NCBI GenBank assembly: GCA_022843465.1
Contig: JALHNO010000013.1
Location: forward strand, 36,138 to 100,137
DNA length: 64,000 bases
Direction: 5' to 3'
From: Pseudomonadota bacterium
GTDB taxonomy: Bacteria > Pseudomonadota > Gammaproteobacteria > Xanthomonadales > Ahniellaceae
The translations under genes and the position numbers were made by a program. Shown piece after piece: positions 43,343-51,795 of this stretch (positions are counted from its first letter, which is position 1; the number at the start of each line of letters is the position of its first letter). The notes beneath the pieces are model-generated. The model was not told the origin of the DNA. It worked only from the letters and a program-made list of their open reading frames with translations, and searched no databases.

Positions 43343-44373
43343 AGGGCCGGTCGGCCATGCTCTGGCTGCTGATCACTGCGGGACTGATCACGGCAAGCGC
43401 GAACGCGTTGCCGCCGGCGAGTGCCGAGCCAGTGAGTTGCGCCTATCGCGTCAACGATCTCGCTGCGCCAGAGTTGTTTGCGCAGGCCGAACGCGCGATT
43501 GCGAGCTGGCGTGAGCAACTCAAGCGTGACTCCCGCGACCCGCAGATCCGGCAGTCGATGGCCGACTACGCCATCAACCTGCTGCAAAGGGTGAATCGCC
43601 TGGACGCGGTGGGACTGGAAGCCGAGGCCGCGAAGCTGCGCCGGTTCGTGATCGCGCAACTGCCGGATACCTCCTGGCGCATCCAGCATCAGGCTGAGCT
43701 CGGCGATCTGGGCGCCATCGAGGCACGAATCGCCTGGTTGCGTGCGGACGCCAACGCCGAGTCCGAGGCCATCTGCACCTTGGCCGCAAGGGGGGCTGTG
43801 CTCGGAGGTGCCGAGTCCTATTACCGGCTCGCGCTGTGCACGACAGCTGCGGCTGCGGCCCTGCAGGACATGCAGAAGGCCGCTGCCCTTGGCCACCCTG
43901 CGGCAATGGAAACCGTCGGCCGGCTTTGCATTTCGGGCCGGCTGCAGGCTGACTGCAAACTTGAACCATTGTGCCGTGCCGCGCAGGCGGGTCGTATCGG
44001 CGCGGCCGCAGCGATAGGCTGGCACCTCACTGGACCCGAGCTGCCCGAGTCCGGCGATGGTCCATTCTGGTTGCGGCGCGCGGCAGAAGCGGGCGATGCG
44101 CTGGCGCAGAACAACTATGGCGAATTGCTTGAACGTCAGCTTGCAGGCTCGGGGGATTTGCGCGAGGCTCTTGGGTGGTATCGGCGGGCCGCGGAACAGG
44201 GGCTGCCCGCGGCGATGGTGAATGCGGCGCGCGTGCTCGCGGCGGGCAGTCCTGCCGACTGCCTTCAGGCACAGAACCTGCTTGAAAAGGCTGGGAATTC
44301 TGGGCTGGCCCAGGCGACGGCATGGCGTCAGAGCTTGCACTGCGACCAGATTGATCCTGTGAAAAACCCGTGA
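43339..44373 (+). CDS. Secreted Sel1-like repeat protein
   Basis: A 344-residue protein starting at GTG 43339 (GTGA overlap with the previous stop). It has an N-terminal signal segment (AMLWLLITAGLITASANA), then helical sequence with Sel1/TPR-like repeats toward the C-terminus (AAALGHPAAMETVGRLCISG, FWLRRAAEAGDALAQNNYGELLE, WYRRAAEQGLPAAMVNAARVLAAG). Four or more cysteines suggest disulfides in the periplasm. In polysaccharide systems such proteins act as scaffolds (as AlgK does in alginate export). The stop codon is in a 6-bp hairpin (CCCGTG-6 nt-CACGGG, 44367-44384). Confidence 0.82.
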   Translation: MKGRSAMLWLLITAGLITASANALPPASAEPVSCAYRVNDLAAPELFAQAERAIASWREQLKRDSRDPQIRQSMADYAINLLQRVNRLDAVGLEAEAAKLRRFVIAQLPDTSWRIQHQAELGDLGAIEARIAWLRADANAESEAICTLAARGAVLGGAESYYRLALCTTAAAAALQDMQKAAALGHPAAMETVGRLCISGRLQADCKLEPLCRAAQAGRIGAAAAIGWHLTGPELPESGDGPFWLRRAAEAGDALAQNNYGELLERQLAGSGDLREALGWYRRAAEQGLPAAMVNAARVLAAGSPADCLQAQNLLEKAGNSGLAQATAWRQSLHCDQIDPVKNP

Positions 44374-44469
44374 ACATACACGGGGATCGACAAAAAATAT
44401 GCAGTTTCGCTTGAAAGTTGTGTGCTAAATCGTTGAAACTAGTCAATAGTTCCGTTTGCCGGGGGTTTC

Positions 44470-45654
44470 ATGATCGGAAGGACCTCAATTCTGAGGCTGG
44501 TGCTGCTTGCGAGCGGACTGGTGACCCCGTTGCTCGCAGCCGCCGCCGCCGGGAATGGGTTCAAGCTCGGGCCACTCCGTGTTTCTCCCACGGCCGGCCT
44601 TTCCTACGGTCACGACAGCAATGTGGTCCTGAGCTCGAACAACGAGATCGATTCCTTCGTCACGCGTTTTTCGCCCGGTATCCGGGTCGAGAGTGGCTCC
44701 GAAACCAACCGGCTGACGGCGACCTACCAGGGCGAGTACGGCCGCTACGAAAGTTCGACCACCGACAACTACAGCGATCATTCTCTGGCCCTGCAATGGC
44801 TGTGGAGTCCGCTCATCCGCCATGCCTTCAGCGTCGATGTCGGCTGGGCCAGACACCACGACGAGCGCGGAACCGCAGGTCGCGAAGGTCAGCTTGCGCT
44901 ATTGCCGCTGGAGCCCGACGAATTCGATCAGCGCTCGCTGGACGCCCGCTACCGCTTCGGCGCGCCGGGTGCGCGCGGTCGACTCGAACTGGAGATCGGC
45001 ACCACGGATTTCAGCTACCGCAACAATCGCGACCTGACCGTGTTCCGTGACCGCACCGATGACAATATAGGCGGCGGATTCTACTGGCGGGTTGCGCCCA
45101 AGACCTCGGCGCTGGTGCGCGTCGATCAGGTCGAGTCCAATTACGACCTATCGACGCTGGACAGTACCGAGCGCCATTACTACATCGGTGTCGAGCTGGA
45201 TGCCACCGCGCGCACCACGGGTACCGTTCTGGTCGGTCGCGCTGAAAAGGATTTTGACGATCCCGGCCGGCAGGATTTTTCCGGGACCAGCTGGCGCGCA
45301 GGCGTCAGCTACAAGTTGCGCAGCTACTCGGTATTCGACCTGTCGACCAGCCGCGACGCCGATGAAACCAATGGTTTCGGCGATTTCATTCTTCGTCGGG
45401 ACCTGACCCTGGGCTGGAACCACCAGTGGTCGCCGCGATTGACCAGTCAGATCGATGTCGGTGTGGCACGCGATGAGCATCGGCCCAGCCCGCGTACGGA
45501 TCGCAGTAGCTTTTATGGGGTTTCCGGCCAGTATCGGGTTACCCCATGGTTGAGTCTGGGCGCTGGTTTCCGCGCCTCCGATCGTGATTCGGATATATCC
45601 GAGCTGAACTACGACAGAAAACAATTGCTGCTTTCGCTGGAAGCGTCGCTGTAG
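44470..45654 (+). CDS. Outer-membrane beta-barrel protein of the exopolysaccharide exporter (EpsL/VpsM/Wzp-like)
   Basis: A 394-residue protein with signal peptide (LRLVLLASGLVTPLLAAAAA), then continuous alternating hydrophobic/polar strands, e.g. VSPTAGLSYGHDSNVVL, SLALQWLWSPLIRHAFSVDVGWAR, and the final strand KQLLLSLEASL. About 16-18 strands can be drawn. Such barrels occur beside short Wza proteins, where they are proposed to form the outer-membrane pore. It lies directly before the Wza-like gene. The AT-rich upstream 96 bp (44374-44469) is the largest gap in this block and may hold a promoter, but I found no good boxes. Confidence 0.85.
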   Translation: MIGRTSILRLVLLASGLVTPLLAAAAAGNGFKLGPLRVSPTAGLSYGHDSNVVLSSNNEIDSFVTRFSPGIRVESGSETNRLTATYQGEYGRYESSTTDNYSDHSLALQWLWSPLIRHAFSVDVGWARHHDERGTAGREGQLALLPLEPDEFDQRSLDARYRFGAPGARGRLELEIGTTDFSYRNNRDLTVFRDRTDDNIGGGFYWRVAPKTSALVRVDQVESNYDLSTLDSTERHYYIGVELDATARTTGTVLVGRAEKDFDDPGRQDFSGTSWRAGVSYKLRSYSVFDLSTSRDADETNGFGDFILRRDLTLGWNHQWSPRLTSQIDVGVARDEHRPSPRTDRSSFYGVSGQYRVTPWLSLGAGFRASDRDSDISELNYDRKQLLLSLEASL

Positions 45655-45698
45655 CGATTACAGTGTGCGCAGTTCCAGTCGCGGGGAAGGAAGCAGCA

Positions 45699-46331
45699 GT
45701 GAGTGTTCTCTCCACCTTGAAGTTCGGGTCACAGACAGGGCTCGAGCCTGCGCCAAGCCGAAGCCATCGCCGGAGCCGATCGGGTCTGCTGCTGGTGCTG
45801 CTTGCCTGGATTCTCGCGTCATTTGCCGTGATGGCTCAGGAAACTGTTCCAGCACCGCAGCGTTCGAGCTATGTCCTCGGGCCCGGGGATGAGGTCAACA
45901 TCCAGGTATTTGGCGAGCCGGACCTGTCCCAGCGTTTCAAGATTGCCGTCAATGGCCGGATGAATTTCCCCTTCCTCGGCGAACTCAATGTCGTTGGCCT
46001 GACCACCAATGAATTGGAAAAGCGAATTGCCGATGGTCTGCGCGGCGATTTTCTGGTCGACCCGCGGGTCTCGGTGACGATTACCGAGTATCGGCCATTC
46101 TTCGTCAACGGCCAGGTCAAGAGTCCCGGCAGCTTTCCGTTTCAGCCTGGTCTGACGGTGCGCAAGGCGCTTTCGCTCGCCGGTGGGCTCACCGAGCGGG
46201 CTTCCGAAAAGCGTGTCAGCATCATTTCCGAGAATGACAAGCTCAAGGGGCGCAGCAAGGGCAGGCCGGTGAGCATGGAAGATCGGGTTGCGCCCGGTGA
46301 CATCATTACGGTAGATGAGAGTTTCTTCTGA
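45699..46331 (+). CDS. Polysaccharide export protein (short Wza/GumB-like)
   Basis: A 210-residue protein. The start is GTG 45699 with AAGGA-type ribosome binding site 8 bp upstream; GTG 45663 would add 12 residues. A long basic n-region precedes the signal core (SGLLLVLLAWILASFAVMA). The Poly_export domain (YVLGPGDEVNIQVFGEPDLSQ, then RMNFPFLGELNV) and one SLBB-like domain (PFFVNGQVKSPGSFPFQPGLTVRKALSLAGG) follow. No lipobox and no C-terminal amphipathic helix are present, unlike E. coli Wza, so an outer-membrane partner is needed. The 44470 barrel is a good candidate. Confidence 0.9.
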   Translation: MSVLSTLKFGSQTGLEPAPSRSHRRSRSGLLLVLLAWILASFAVMAQETVPAPQRSSYVLGPGDEVNIQVFGEPDLSQRFKIAVNGRMNFPFLGELNVVGLTTNELEKRIADGLRGDFLVDPRVSVTITEYRPFFVNGQVKSPGSFPFQPGLTVRKALSLAGGLTERASEKRVSIISENDKLKGRSKGRPVSMEDRVAPGDIITVDESFF

Positions 46332-46347
46332 TGCGGAGTCGCGGTTG

Positions 46348-48564
46348 ATGAATGCAGTGCTGCCAATCGATCCGCGCGAGCCCGCTTCTGCCGAGGAAGG
46401 TCGCGAGTTGCCCAATCTGCAGGACTACCTGCGGATTCTTTTTCGTTTCAAGTGGGGCGTACTCGCCCTGATGCTGGCGAGCGGTCTGATTGCGGTGTTG
46501 CGCGCGCATTCCGAGACGCCGATCTATCAGGCTTCGGCGCTGATGCTGATCGAGCGCCAGGCGGCACGCTTTGTCTCGATCGAAGAGGTCTATCGGGCCA
46601 ATCAGGGCTATGATTTCGGCGAGTACTATCAGACCCAGTACGAGATCCTGCGTTCCAGGCCGCTGGCTGAGCGTGTCGTCGACAAGCTGGGGCTGCCTGC
46701 ATTCGCGCCACGTGCCGATGCCCACAAGGGTTTCAGCTGGCGCAACCTCATTCCGGGTGCGAGCAAGGCCAGCGCCGCTCCGGCTGAAGCCGCACCCGTC
46801 GAGCGGGCCTGGGCAGTCGGGCTGGTCCAGGGCAGTGTCTCGATCGTGCCGGTGCGCAACAGCCAGCTGGTCCGCATCCAGTTCCGTCACTCCGATCCTG
46901 CCTTTGCCGCCACCCTCGCCAATGCGCATGCCCAGGCCTACATCGAGGAAACCCTCGAGGGTCGCGTGCAGATGTCGCAGACCGCGTCGACCTGGTTGAA
47001 TGAACGCACATCCGGATTGCGTGAGAAGCTGGAGCAATCCGAGCGCGCCTTGCAGGAGTTTCGCGATCGCGAACGTCTGATCGATGTTGGCGGCGTCGAT
47101 GGCCTGGCGGCCAGCGAACTCAGTCTGGCCAGCGAACGTCTTGCCGAGGCGCGTCGTGAGCGCGCCGACAAGGAAGCCGCCTATCGCCAGGTTGAAGATG
47201 CGCGTCGTCAGGATCGCCTGGACCAGCTGCCGCTGTTGCTGGCCTCACCCCTGGTGACCGATCTGAAACAGACGGCTGTGAACGCAGAGCGGGCACTCGG
47301 AGAGCTGACCGGACGTTACGGCCCCAAGCATCCCCGCATGCTGGAAGCGGAGGCCACGCTGGTGGCAGCCCGCAACGCGCTCAAGCAGCAGCTTGAACTG
47401 GTTGCCTCGGGTATCGAGCGCGATTTTCAGGCGGCGCGGCTGCGCGAGAACCAGCTGAGCGGCGAGATGGGCAGCGCCAAGGGCGAGGTGCGTGACCTCA
47501 ACCGCAAGCAGTACGAGTTGCAGGCGCTGCAGCGCGAAGTCGACAGCAATCGCCAGCTCTATGAAGTGTTCCAGACCCGTTACAAGGAGACGGCGGCCTC
47601 AGGTGGTGTGCAGAACGCCAACGCGCGCCTGATCGAGGCGGCGATGCCGAATCTGGCGCCGGTTTACCCGAACAAGAACCGCTCGGCGATGGTCGGCTTG
47701 CTGATCGGTCTGGCCCTCGGCATTGCGCTTGCGCTGATCCTCGATCACCTCGACAACACGCTCAAGGGCGCCGACGATGTCGAGCGTCGTCTCGGTCTGC
47801 CGGTACTCGGTCTGGTGCCGCGACTGGCAGAAAACACGGACGCCGGCGAGGCGCCGATCAACTATTTTGCAGCGCATCCGCAGTCATCGTTTGCCGAAGC
47901 CATCCGCACCATCCGTACCGGCGTGCTGTTGTCGGCGGTCGATCAGGACCACAAGCGTCTGCTGATCACCTCCTCGGTTCCCAGCGAAGGCAAGACCACC
48001 TTGTCGATGAATCTGGCGTTCTCGCTCGGACAGATGAAGAAAGTCCTGCTGATCGATGCCGATATGCGGCGGCCGGCCCTGCACCGCGGTCTGCCGGACC
48101 AGCGTCAGACGCCGGGTCTGAGCGAGTACATCACCGGCGAAGCCAAGGTATCGGACTGTCTGCGGCTGTTGCCGAACTCCAGCGTATACGTGATGCCGGC
48201 TGGCGTGGCACCGCCCAATCCGCTGGAGATCCTGAGCTCGCGCAAGTTTGCCGAGGCGCTGGACAATCTTGGCAAGGCTTTTGACCACATCCTGATCGAC
48301 TGCGCGCCAGCTTGCGCGGTCAGCGATGCGCTCGTGCTGTCGCGCCTCGTGCATGGTGTGGTCTATGTGGTGCGCAGCGATGCGACGCAATGGCAGGTGG
48401 CACGAACCGGGGTAAAACGACTTACACGAATCGATGCGCCGATCATCGGTGCCGTGGTCAACCAGGTCGTCCCACGCAAGGGAGGATACGGCTATGGCAA
48501 ATACTACTACCATGGCGACGGCTACTACTCGGACTACGGCTACGCAAAGCGCAAGAAAACCTGA
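46348..48564 (+). CDS. wzc: Chain-length determinant fused to BY-type tyrosine kinase (Wzc-like)
   Basis: A 738-residue inner-membrane protein. The Wzz domain spans from a membrane segment at about residues 36-52 to a second at about 445-465, with a long coiled-coil region between (residues about 215-420) and the GNVR-type segment. The cytoplasmic kinase has Walker A SSVPSEGKTTLSMNLA, Walker A' LLIDADMRRP and Walker B HILIDCAP. The C-terminal tail (about 20 residues) has eight or more tyrosines, the usual autophosphorylation cluster. Start 46348 is chosen (GGAG 9 bp upstream); ATG 46315 would overlap wza by 17 bases. Confidence 0.93.
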   Translation: MNAVLPIDPREPASAEEGRELPNLQDYLRILFRFKWGVLALMLASGLIAVLRAHSETPIYQASALMLIERQAARFVSIEEVYRANQGYDFGEYYQTQYEILRSRPLAERVVDKLGLPAFAPRADAHKGFSWRNLIPGASKASAAPAEAAPVERAWAVGLVQGSVSIVPVRNSQLVRIQFRHSDPAFAATLANAHAQAYIEETLEGRVQMSQTASTWLNERTSGLREKLEQSERALQEFRDRERLIDVGGVDGLAASELSLASERLAEARRERADKEAAYRQVEDARRQDRLDQLPLLLASPLVTDLKQTAVNAERALGELTGRYGPKHPRMLEAEATLVAARNALKQQLELVASGIERDFQAARLRENQLSGEMGSAKGEVRDLNRKQYELQALQREVDSNRQLYEVFQTRYKETAASGGVQNANARLIEAAMPNLAPVYPNKNRSAMVGLLIGLALGIALALILDHLDNTLKGADDVERRLGLPVLGLVPRLAENTDAGEAPINYFAAHPQSSFAEAIRTIRTGVLLSAVDQDHKRLLITSSVPSEGKTTLSMNLAFSLGQMKKVLLIDADMRRPALHRGLPDQRQTPGLSEYITGEAKVSDCLRLLPNSSVYVMPAGVAPPNPLEILSSRKFAEALDNLGKAFDHILIDCAPACAVSDALVLSRLVHGVVYVVRSDATQWQVARTGVKRLTRIDAPIIGAVVNQVVPRKGGYGYGKYYYHGDGYYSDYGYAKRKKT

Positions 48565-48589
48565 GCGTCGCGACACCGAACCGCGGCGG

Positions 48590-49330
48590 ATGCTGGATCT
48601 GCATTGCCACATCCTGCCGGGTTTCCCGGGCGGTCCGGTGGATATGGAGGCGGCGCTGCAACTGGTGCTCAGCGCGTCATCACGTGGTGTGGCGGCAATC
48701 GTCGCAACCCCGCACTTTCTCGAGAGCGATTTCCGCCCGCAGGTACAGCAGGCGGTCAGCACCTGTGCCGCCCTGGTCAGTCGCTTGCGGGTGCGTGGTT
48801 CTCTGATCGATATCCAGGTTTCCGGCGAGTACCGACTCGGGCAGAGGCTGGCCCGCGCCATCGTGATGGACCAGACGCCAGCGCTGGGACTGCACGAGGG
48901 CCGCCGCGTGCTGGTGACCCAACTGCCGGAGGCGCGCATCCCGCGCAATATCGTCAGTGTCATCGAGTGGATGGCTACCCAGAGGATCTGTCCGCTGATC
49001 GCCTGTCCCGAGCAGCACCGTGATGTGCTGCGTGATCTCCAGGTGCTGGAACCAGTGGTCGCCGCAGGCGCCCTGCTGGAGGTCAATGCCGGCACGCTTG
49101 CCGGTCGTCGTGGGCCGTATGCGCAGCGGCGTTCGCGCGAATTGCTGGAGCGCGGCTGGGCCACGGTCATGAGCAGCAATGCCCATGCCGGAGATGCTGC
49201 CGGCGCCCTGCTCGAAGTGGGCCGCGAGGCAGCGGCAGCGATCATCGGAGAATCCGCCGCCTGGGATCTGGTCTGGAAGCGGCCGGCGCAGATTGCCGCC
49301 CCACACCTGCTCGGACGCAGCAAGGCGTGA
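48590..49330 (+). CDS. PHP-type protein-tyrosine phosphatase (CpsB/YwqE-like)
   Basis: A 246-residue protein expected to dephosphorylate the Wzc tail. Metal-site motifs are DLHCHILPG at residues 3-11, VATPHFLES, SGEYRLGQRL and SSNAHAGDAAG near the C-terminus. In the family the last motif is usually SDAH; here Asn replaces the metal-binding Asp. The start at 48590 gives the canonical MLDLHCH; an upstream ATG at 48494 would overlap wzc by 71 bases with low-complexity sequence. Its stop overlaps the next gene. Confidence 0.88.
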   Translation: MLDLHCHILPGFPGGPVDMEAALQLVLSASSRGVAAIVATPHFLESDFRPQVQQAVSTCAALVSRLRVRGSLIDIQVSGEYRLGQRLARAIVMDQTPALGLHEGRRVLVTQLPEARIPRNIVSVIEWMATQRICPLIACPEQHRDVLRDLQVLEPVVAAGALLEVNAGTLAGRRGPYAQRRSRELLERGWATVMSSNAHAGDAAGALLEVGREAAAAIIGESAAWDLVWKRPAQIAAPHLLGRSKA

Positions 49331-50028
49331 GCTCGAACCGGCACCGCCTGCTGCGCGGGTCTGGCGCGGTGTTGCTGGTTGCACTGGCCTGCGGCGGCGG
49401 CTATCAGGCCTGGCAGCAGAGTCTCACCTTGCTGTTCGAACAGAGTGTGCTGGCGCTCGAGGTCAGCAATCGCCAGCGTCTGCCAGAAGTGCTGCTGACG
49501 GAGGGCGCCCAGGTGCCGGCACCGGGCGTGGCCGCCAACAGTGCGGTCCGGATGGAACTGCGGGCGCGCTGGTGGTTGCTGTGGTCAGAGCGGGTGGCCA
49601 CTGCAGGCGAGCGCCGCGAACTGCTGCGGCGGGCACGTGATGAACTGCGGGCGGCGGTCGCGCGCCGCCCGGAGGCCGCGTTTGCCTGGTCGGCATTGGC
49701 CGCGGTCAAGGCCCAGATGGGCAGCTTCGATGGCGAATTCAGCAAGGCGTTTGATGCAGCGCTGCAAAGGGCGCCCCATGAATTGCGGGTGCAGCGACAA
49801 TTGCTCGGCATCGTCCTGCGCTATCCGGAACGCCTGGGAACGCTCAAGCAGCCGCAAGGCCGTGCTCTGCTGGCACGTTTCGACCGCCGCGATCCCTATC
49901 TGCTGCTTCGGCTGGCGAGCCGCTATCATGCGCTGCCCTGGGTGTGCGCCGAGGCGGAATTGGGCGTGATCGCACGCCGACATTGCGCACAGTCGGGCTA
50001 TCCTACTCACACGAATGCGCTGCAATGA
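49327..50028 (+). CDS. Membrane-anchored VpsP-like polysaccharide biosynthesis protein
   Basis: A 233-residue protein, GTG start overlapping the phosphatase stop. There is one N-terminal membrane anchor (GAVLLVALACGGGYQAW), then a periplasmic helical domain with TPR-like segments (RAAVARRPEAAFAWSALAAVKAQMG and FDAALQRAPHELRVQRQLLGIVLRYP). The pattern resembles the VpsP family encoded with exopolysaccharide export genes in several gammaproteobacteria. Two Cys in the last 30 residues. The function is unknown. It is the last gene of the polysaccharide block. Confidence 0.7.
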   Translation: MSSNRHRLLRGSGAVLLVALACGGGYQAWQQSLTLLFEQSVLALEVSNRQRLPEVLLTEGAQVPAPGVAANSAVRMELRARWWLLWSERVATAGERRELLRRARDELRAAVARRPEAAFAWSALAAVKAQMGSFDGEFSKAFDAALQRAPHELRVQRQLLGIVLRYPERLGTLKQPQGRALLARFDRRDPYLLLRLASRYHALPWVCAEAELGVIARRHCAQSGYPTHTNALQ

Positions 50029-50249
50029 ATCCGATGTCCAAACAGATCAGCGATCGGCTGGACGATCTTGAATCGCGTTTCGCGTTTCAGGACGAAGCGA
50101 TCGCCAGCCTGAATCCGCATATTGCCGGACAGGAAAAGCGCATTGCCAACGTCGAGCAGCAACTGCTCGCGCTGCGGCAGGAACTTGCCGCGCTTCGGGT
50201 CGCACTCAGCCACGACGGTGGGCTGGAAGCGCCACCTCCGCATTTCTGA
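50025..50249 (+). CDS. slyX: SlyX family protein
   Basis: A 74-residue coiled-coil protein. The heptad pattern is clear (ISDRLDDLESRFAFQDEAI, then EKRIANVEQQLLALRQELAALR), with the acidic/proline tail EAPPPHF of the family. Cellular role is not established. The ATG at 50025 overlaps the stop of the preceding gene, which appends this small housekeeping gene to the polysaccharide operon; Met4 (50034) is another start. Confidence 0.88.
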   Translation: MNPMSKQISDRLDDLESRFAFQDEAIASLNPHIAGQEKRIANVEQQLLALRQELAALRVALSHDGGLEAPPPHF

Positions 50250-50257
50250 GTGCTGCC

Positions 50258-50926
50258 ATGACCGATAGTCTCCGCGACCAATTGCTGAAACTGGGCTTCA
50301 AGAAGCCTGAGCCGCCAGCCCGCCCCGCCGTGCCTGCGCGCACGGGGCAGCGGCCACCGCCCGGCAAACCTGCTGCCGCGGCGGGCCAGCCGCAGCGGCC
50401 GGGTGGCAACCCACAGAACCGCAATCCGCAACGTCCGCAGGACCGCCCGCAGCGGCCGGGGCAGGGCAAGCCAGCGCAGCAAGCCAAATCCGCCGTGCCG
50501 CGCAGTCAGGAAGAAATCGATCTGGCCCGCGCCTATGCCCTGCGTGATCGGCAGGAGCGCGAAGAGAAAGAGGCGGCCCGACGTGAGGCCGAACTCAAGG
50601 CACGCGAACGCCGCGAGCGCAGGCTGCGATTGCAGGCGCTGGTTGCCGGCAAGACGGTGAACGATCCCGCGGCCGAATTGCTCCGCCATTTCCCGCATCG
50701 CGACAAGATCAAGCGTGTCCACGTCAACGAATCGCAACTGGCGGCGCTCAATGCCGGTGCGCTGGGTGTGGTGCAGATCGAGGGGCGCTATTTGCTGGTG
50801 GATCGCGAGACGGCGCTTGCCGTGCAATCGGTCTTCGCCGATGCCCTGGTGCTGCTGCCCGAGCCCGGCAGCCAGGACGAGGACGAAATCGCTGCGGTCG
50901 AGCCAGCGGTCATTGCAGCCGGCTGA
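50258..50926 (+). CDS. yaiL: DUF2058 (YaiL-like) protein
   Basis: A 222-residue nucleoprotein-like protein. The N-terminus MTDSLRDQLLKLGFKKP is the family signature. A Pro/Gln/Arg-rich linker (about residues 20-80) follows, then a highly charged helix (RDRQEREEKEAARREAELKARERRERR in parts) and a folded end (HFPHRDKIKRVHVNESQL, GRYLLVDRETA). Members are thought to be RNA/ribosome-associated. The stop overlaps the next ATG by one base. Confidence 0.88.
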   Translation: MTDSLRDQLLKLGFKKPEPPARPAVPARTGQRPPPGKPAAAAGQPQRPGGNPQNRNPQRPQDRPQRPGQGKPAQQAKSAVPRSQEEIDLARAYALRDRQEREEKEAARREAELKARERRERRLRLQALVAGKTVNDPAAELLRHFPHRDKIKRVHVNESQLAALNAGALGVVQIEGRYLLVDRETALAVQSVFADALVLLPEPGSQDEDEIAAVEPAVIAAG

Positions 50927-51672
50927 TGGCCGAAAGGGGCAGCCGCCACGGTTTGGCGCGCGTGCTGTCCAAGCGCGGTCTGCTCTCGCGCAGCGAGGCG
51001 GCACGCTGGATCCTTGCCGGTCGTGTGCGCATCGACGGCCGCCTGATCCGCGATCCCGAACATCCCACCGCTGCCGATGCGCACATTGAAATGGACGGCG
51101 CTGCGACGCAGCGCGCGACCCCGATCTACCTTGCGCTCAACAAACCGCGTGGGCTGATCACCACCGCGGAAGACGAGCGCGGCAGGCCGACGATCTATGA
51201 CTGTCTGCGGCCGCTGAAGCTGCCCTGGGTGGCGCCCGTGGGTCGCCTGGATCAGGCCAGCGAAGGCCTGCTGCTGCTCAGCAACGATCCGGAATGGGCG
51301 GCGCGGATCACCTCGCCGGATTCCCGGCTGGACAAGACCTACCATGTCCAGGTCGCGCCGGTTCCGTCCGGCGACCAGCTCACCCTGCTGGCAGAAGGTG
51401 TGGTGGTCGATTCCGGCGGGCCGCGGTGGCGCGCACAGTCGGCCCGCCTGCTGCGCAGCGGTGGCAAGACCGCCTGGCTGGAAATCGTGCTCGACGAGGG
51501 CCGCAATCGTCAGATCCGCCGCATGCTGGAGGCGCTCGATATCCGGGTGCTGCGGCTGATTCGCGTCGCCATCGGATCGCTGGTGCTGGGCAGCCTGGCA
51601 AAGGGTGCAGTACGCAGGCTGAGCCCTGAGGAAGTGGCCTTGCTGGTTCCCCTCGATCCTGAGCGGAAGTAG
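50926..51672 (+). CDS. Pseudouridine synthase (RsuA/RluE-F family)
   Basis: A 248-residue enzyme isomerising uridine in rRNA. An S4 domain is at the N-terminus (LARVLSKRGLLSRSEAARWILAGRVRIDG in short parts) and the catalytic motif VGRLDQASEGLLLLSND contains catalytic Asp109. NKPRGLITT, RLDKTYHVQV and EGRNRQIRRML are also present. The subfamily could be RluE or RluF; target nucleotide not assignable. Confidence 0.92.
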   Translation: MAERGSRHGLARVLSKRGLLSRSEAARWILAGRVRIDGRLIRDPEHPTAADAHIEMDGAATQRATPIYLALNKPRGLITTAEDERGRPTIYDCLRPLKLPWVAPVGRLDQASEGLLLLSNDPEWAARITSPDSRLDKTYHVQVAPVPSGDQLTLLAEGVVVDSGGPRWRAQSARLLRSGGKTAWLEIVLDEGRNRQIRRMLEALDIRVLRLIRVAIGSLVLGSLAKGAVRRLSPEEVALLVPLDPERK

Positions 51673-51795
51673 TGGGCTGCGGCAGGCGGATCAGGCGCGG
51701 AGGAAATTCATGCGATTTCGTATTAGCATGACCAGTCCCGCCCTGCCGATCATGGCTGACATCGCCCTTACGCGGCACTTTCCTTTGGAGTTTCC

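Noticed and set aside
38707-50028. Exosortase/PEP-CTERM exopolysaccharide system
   Set aside because: Several neighbours (asparagine synthase, carbamoyltransferase, Wza, Wzc) also occur in such clusters, but no exosortase, PrsK/PrsR or PEP-CTERM protein is visible in the window.
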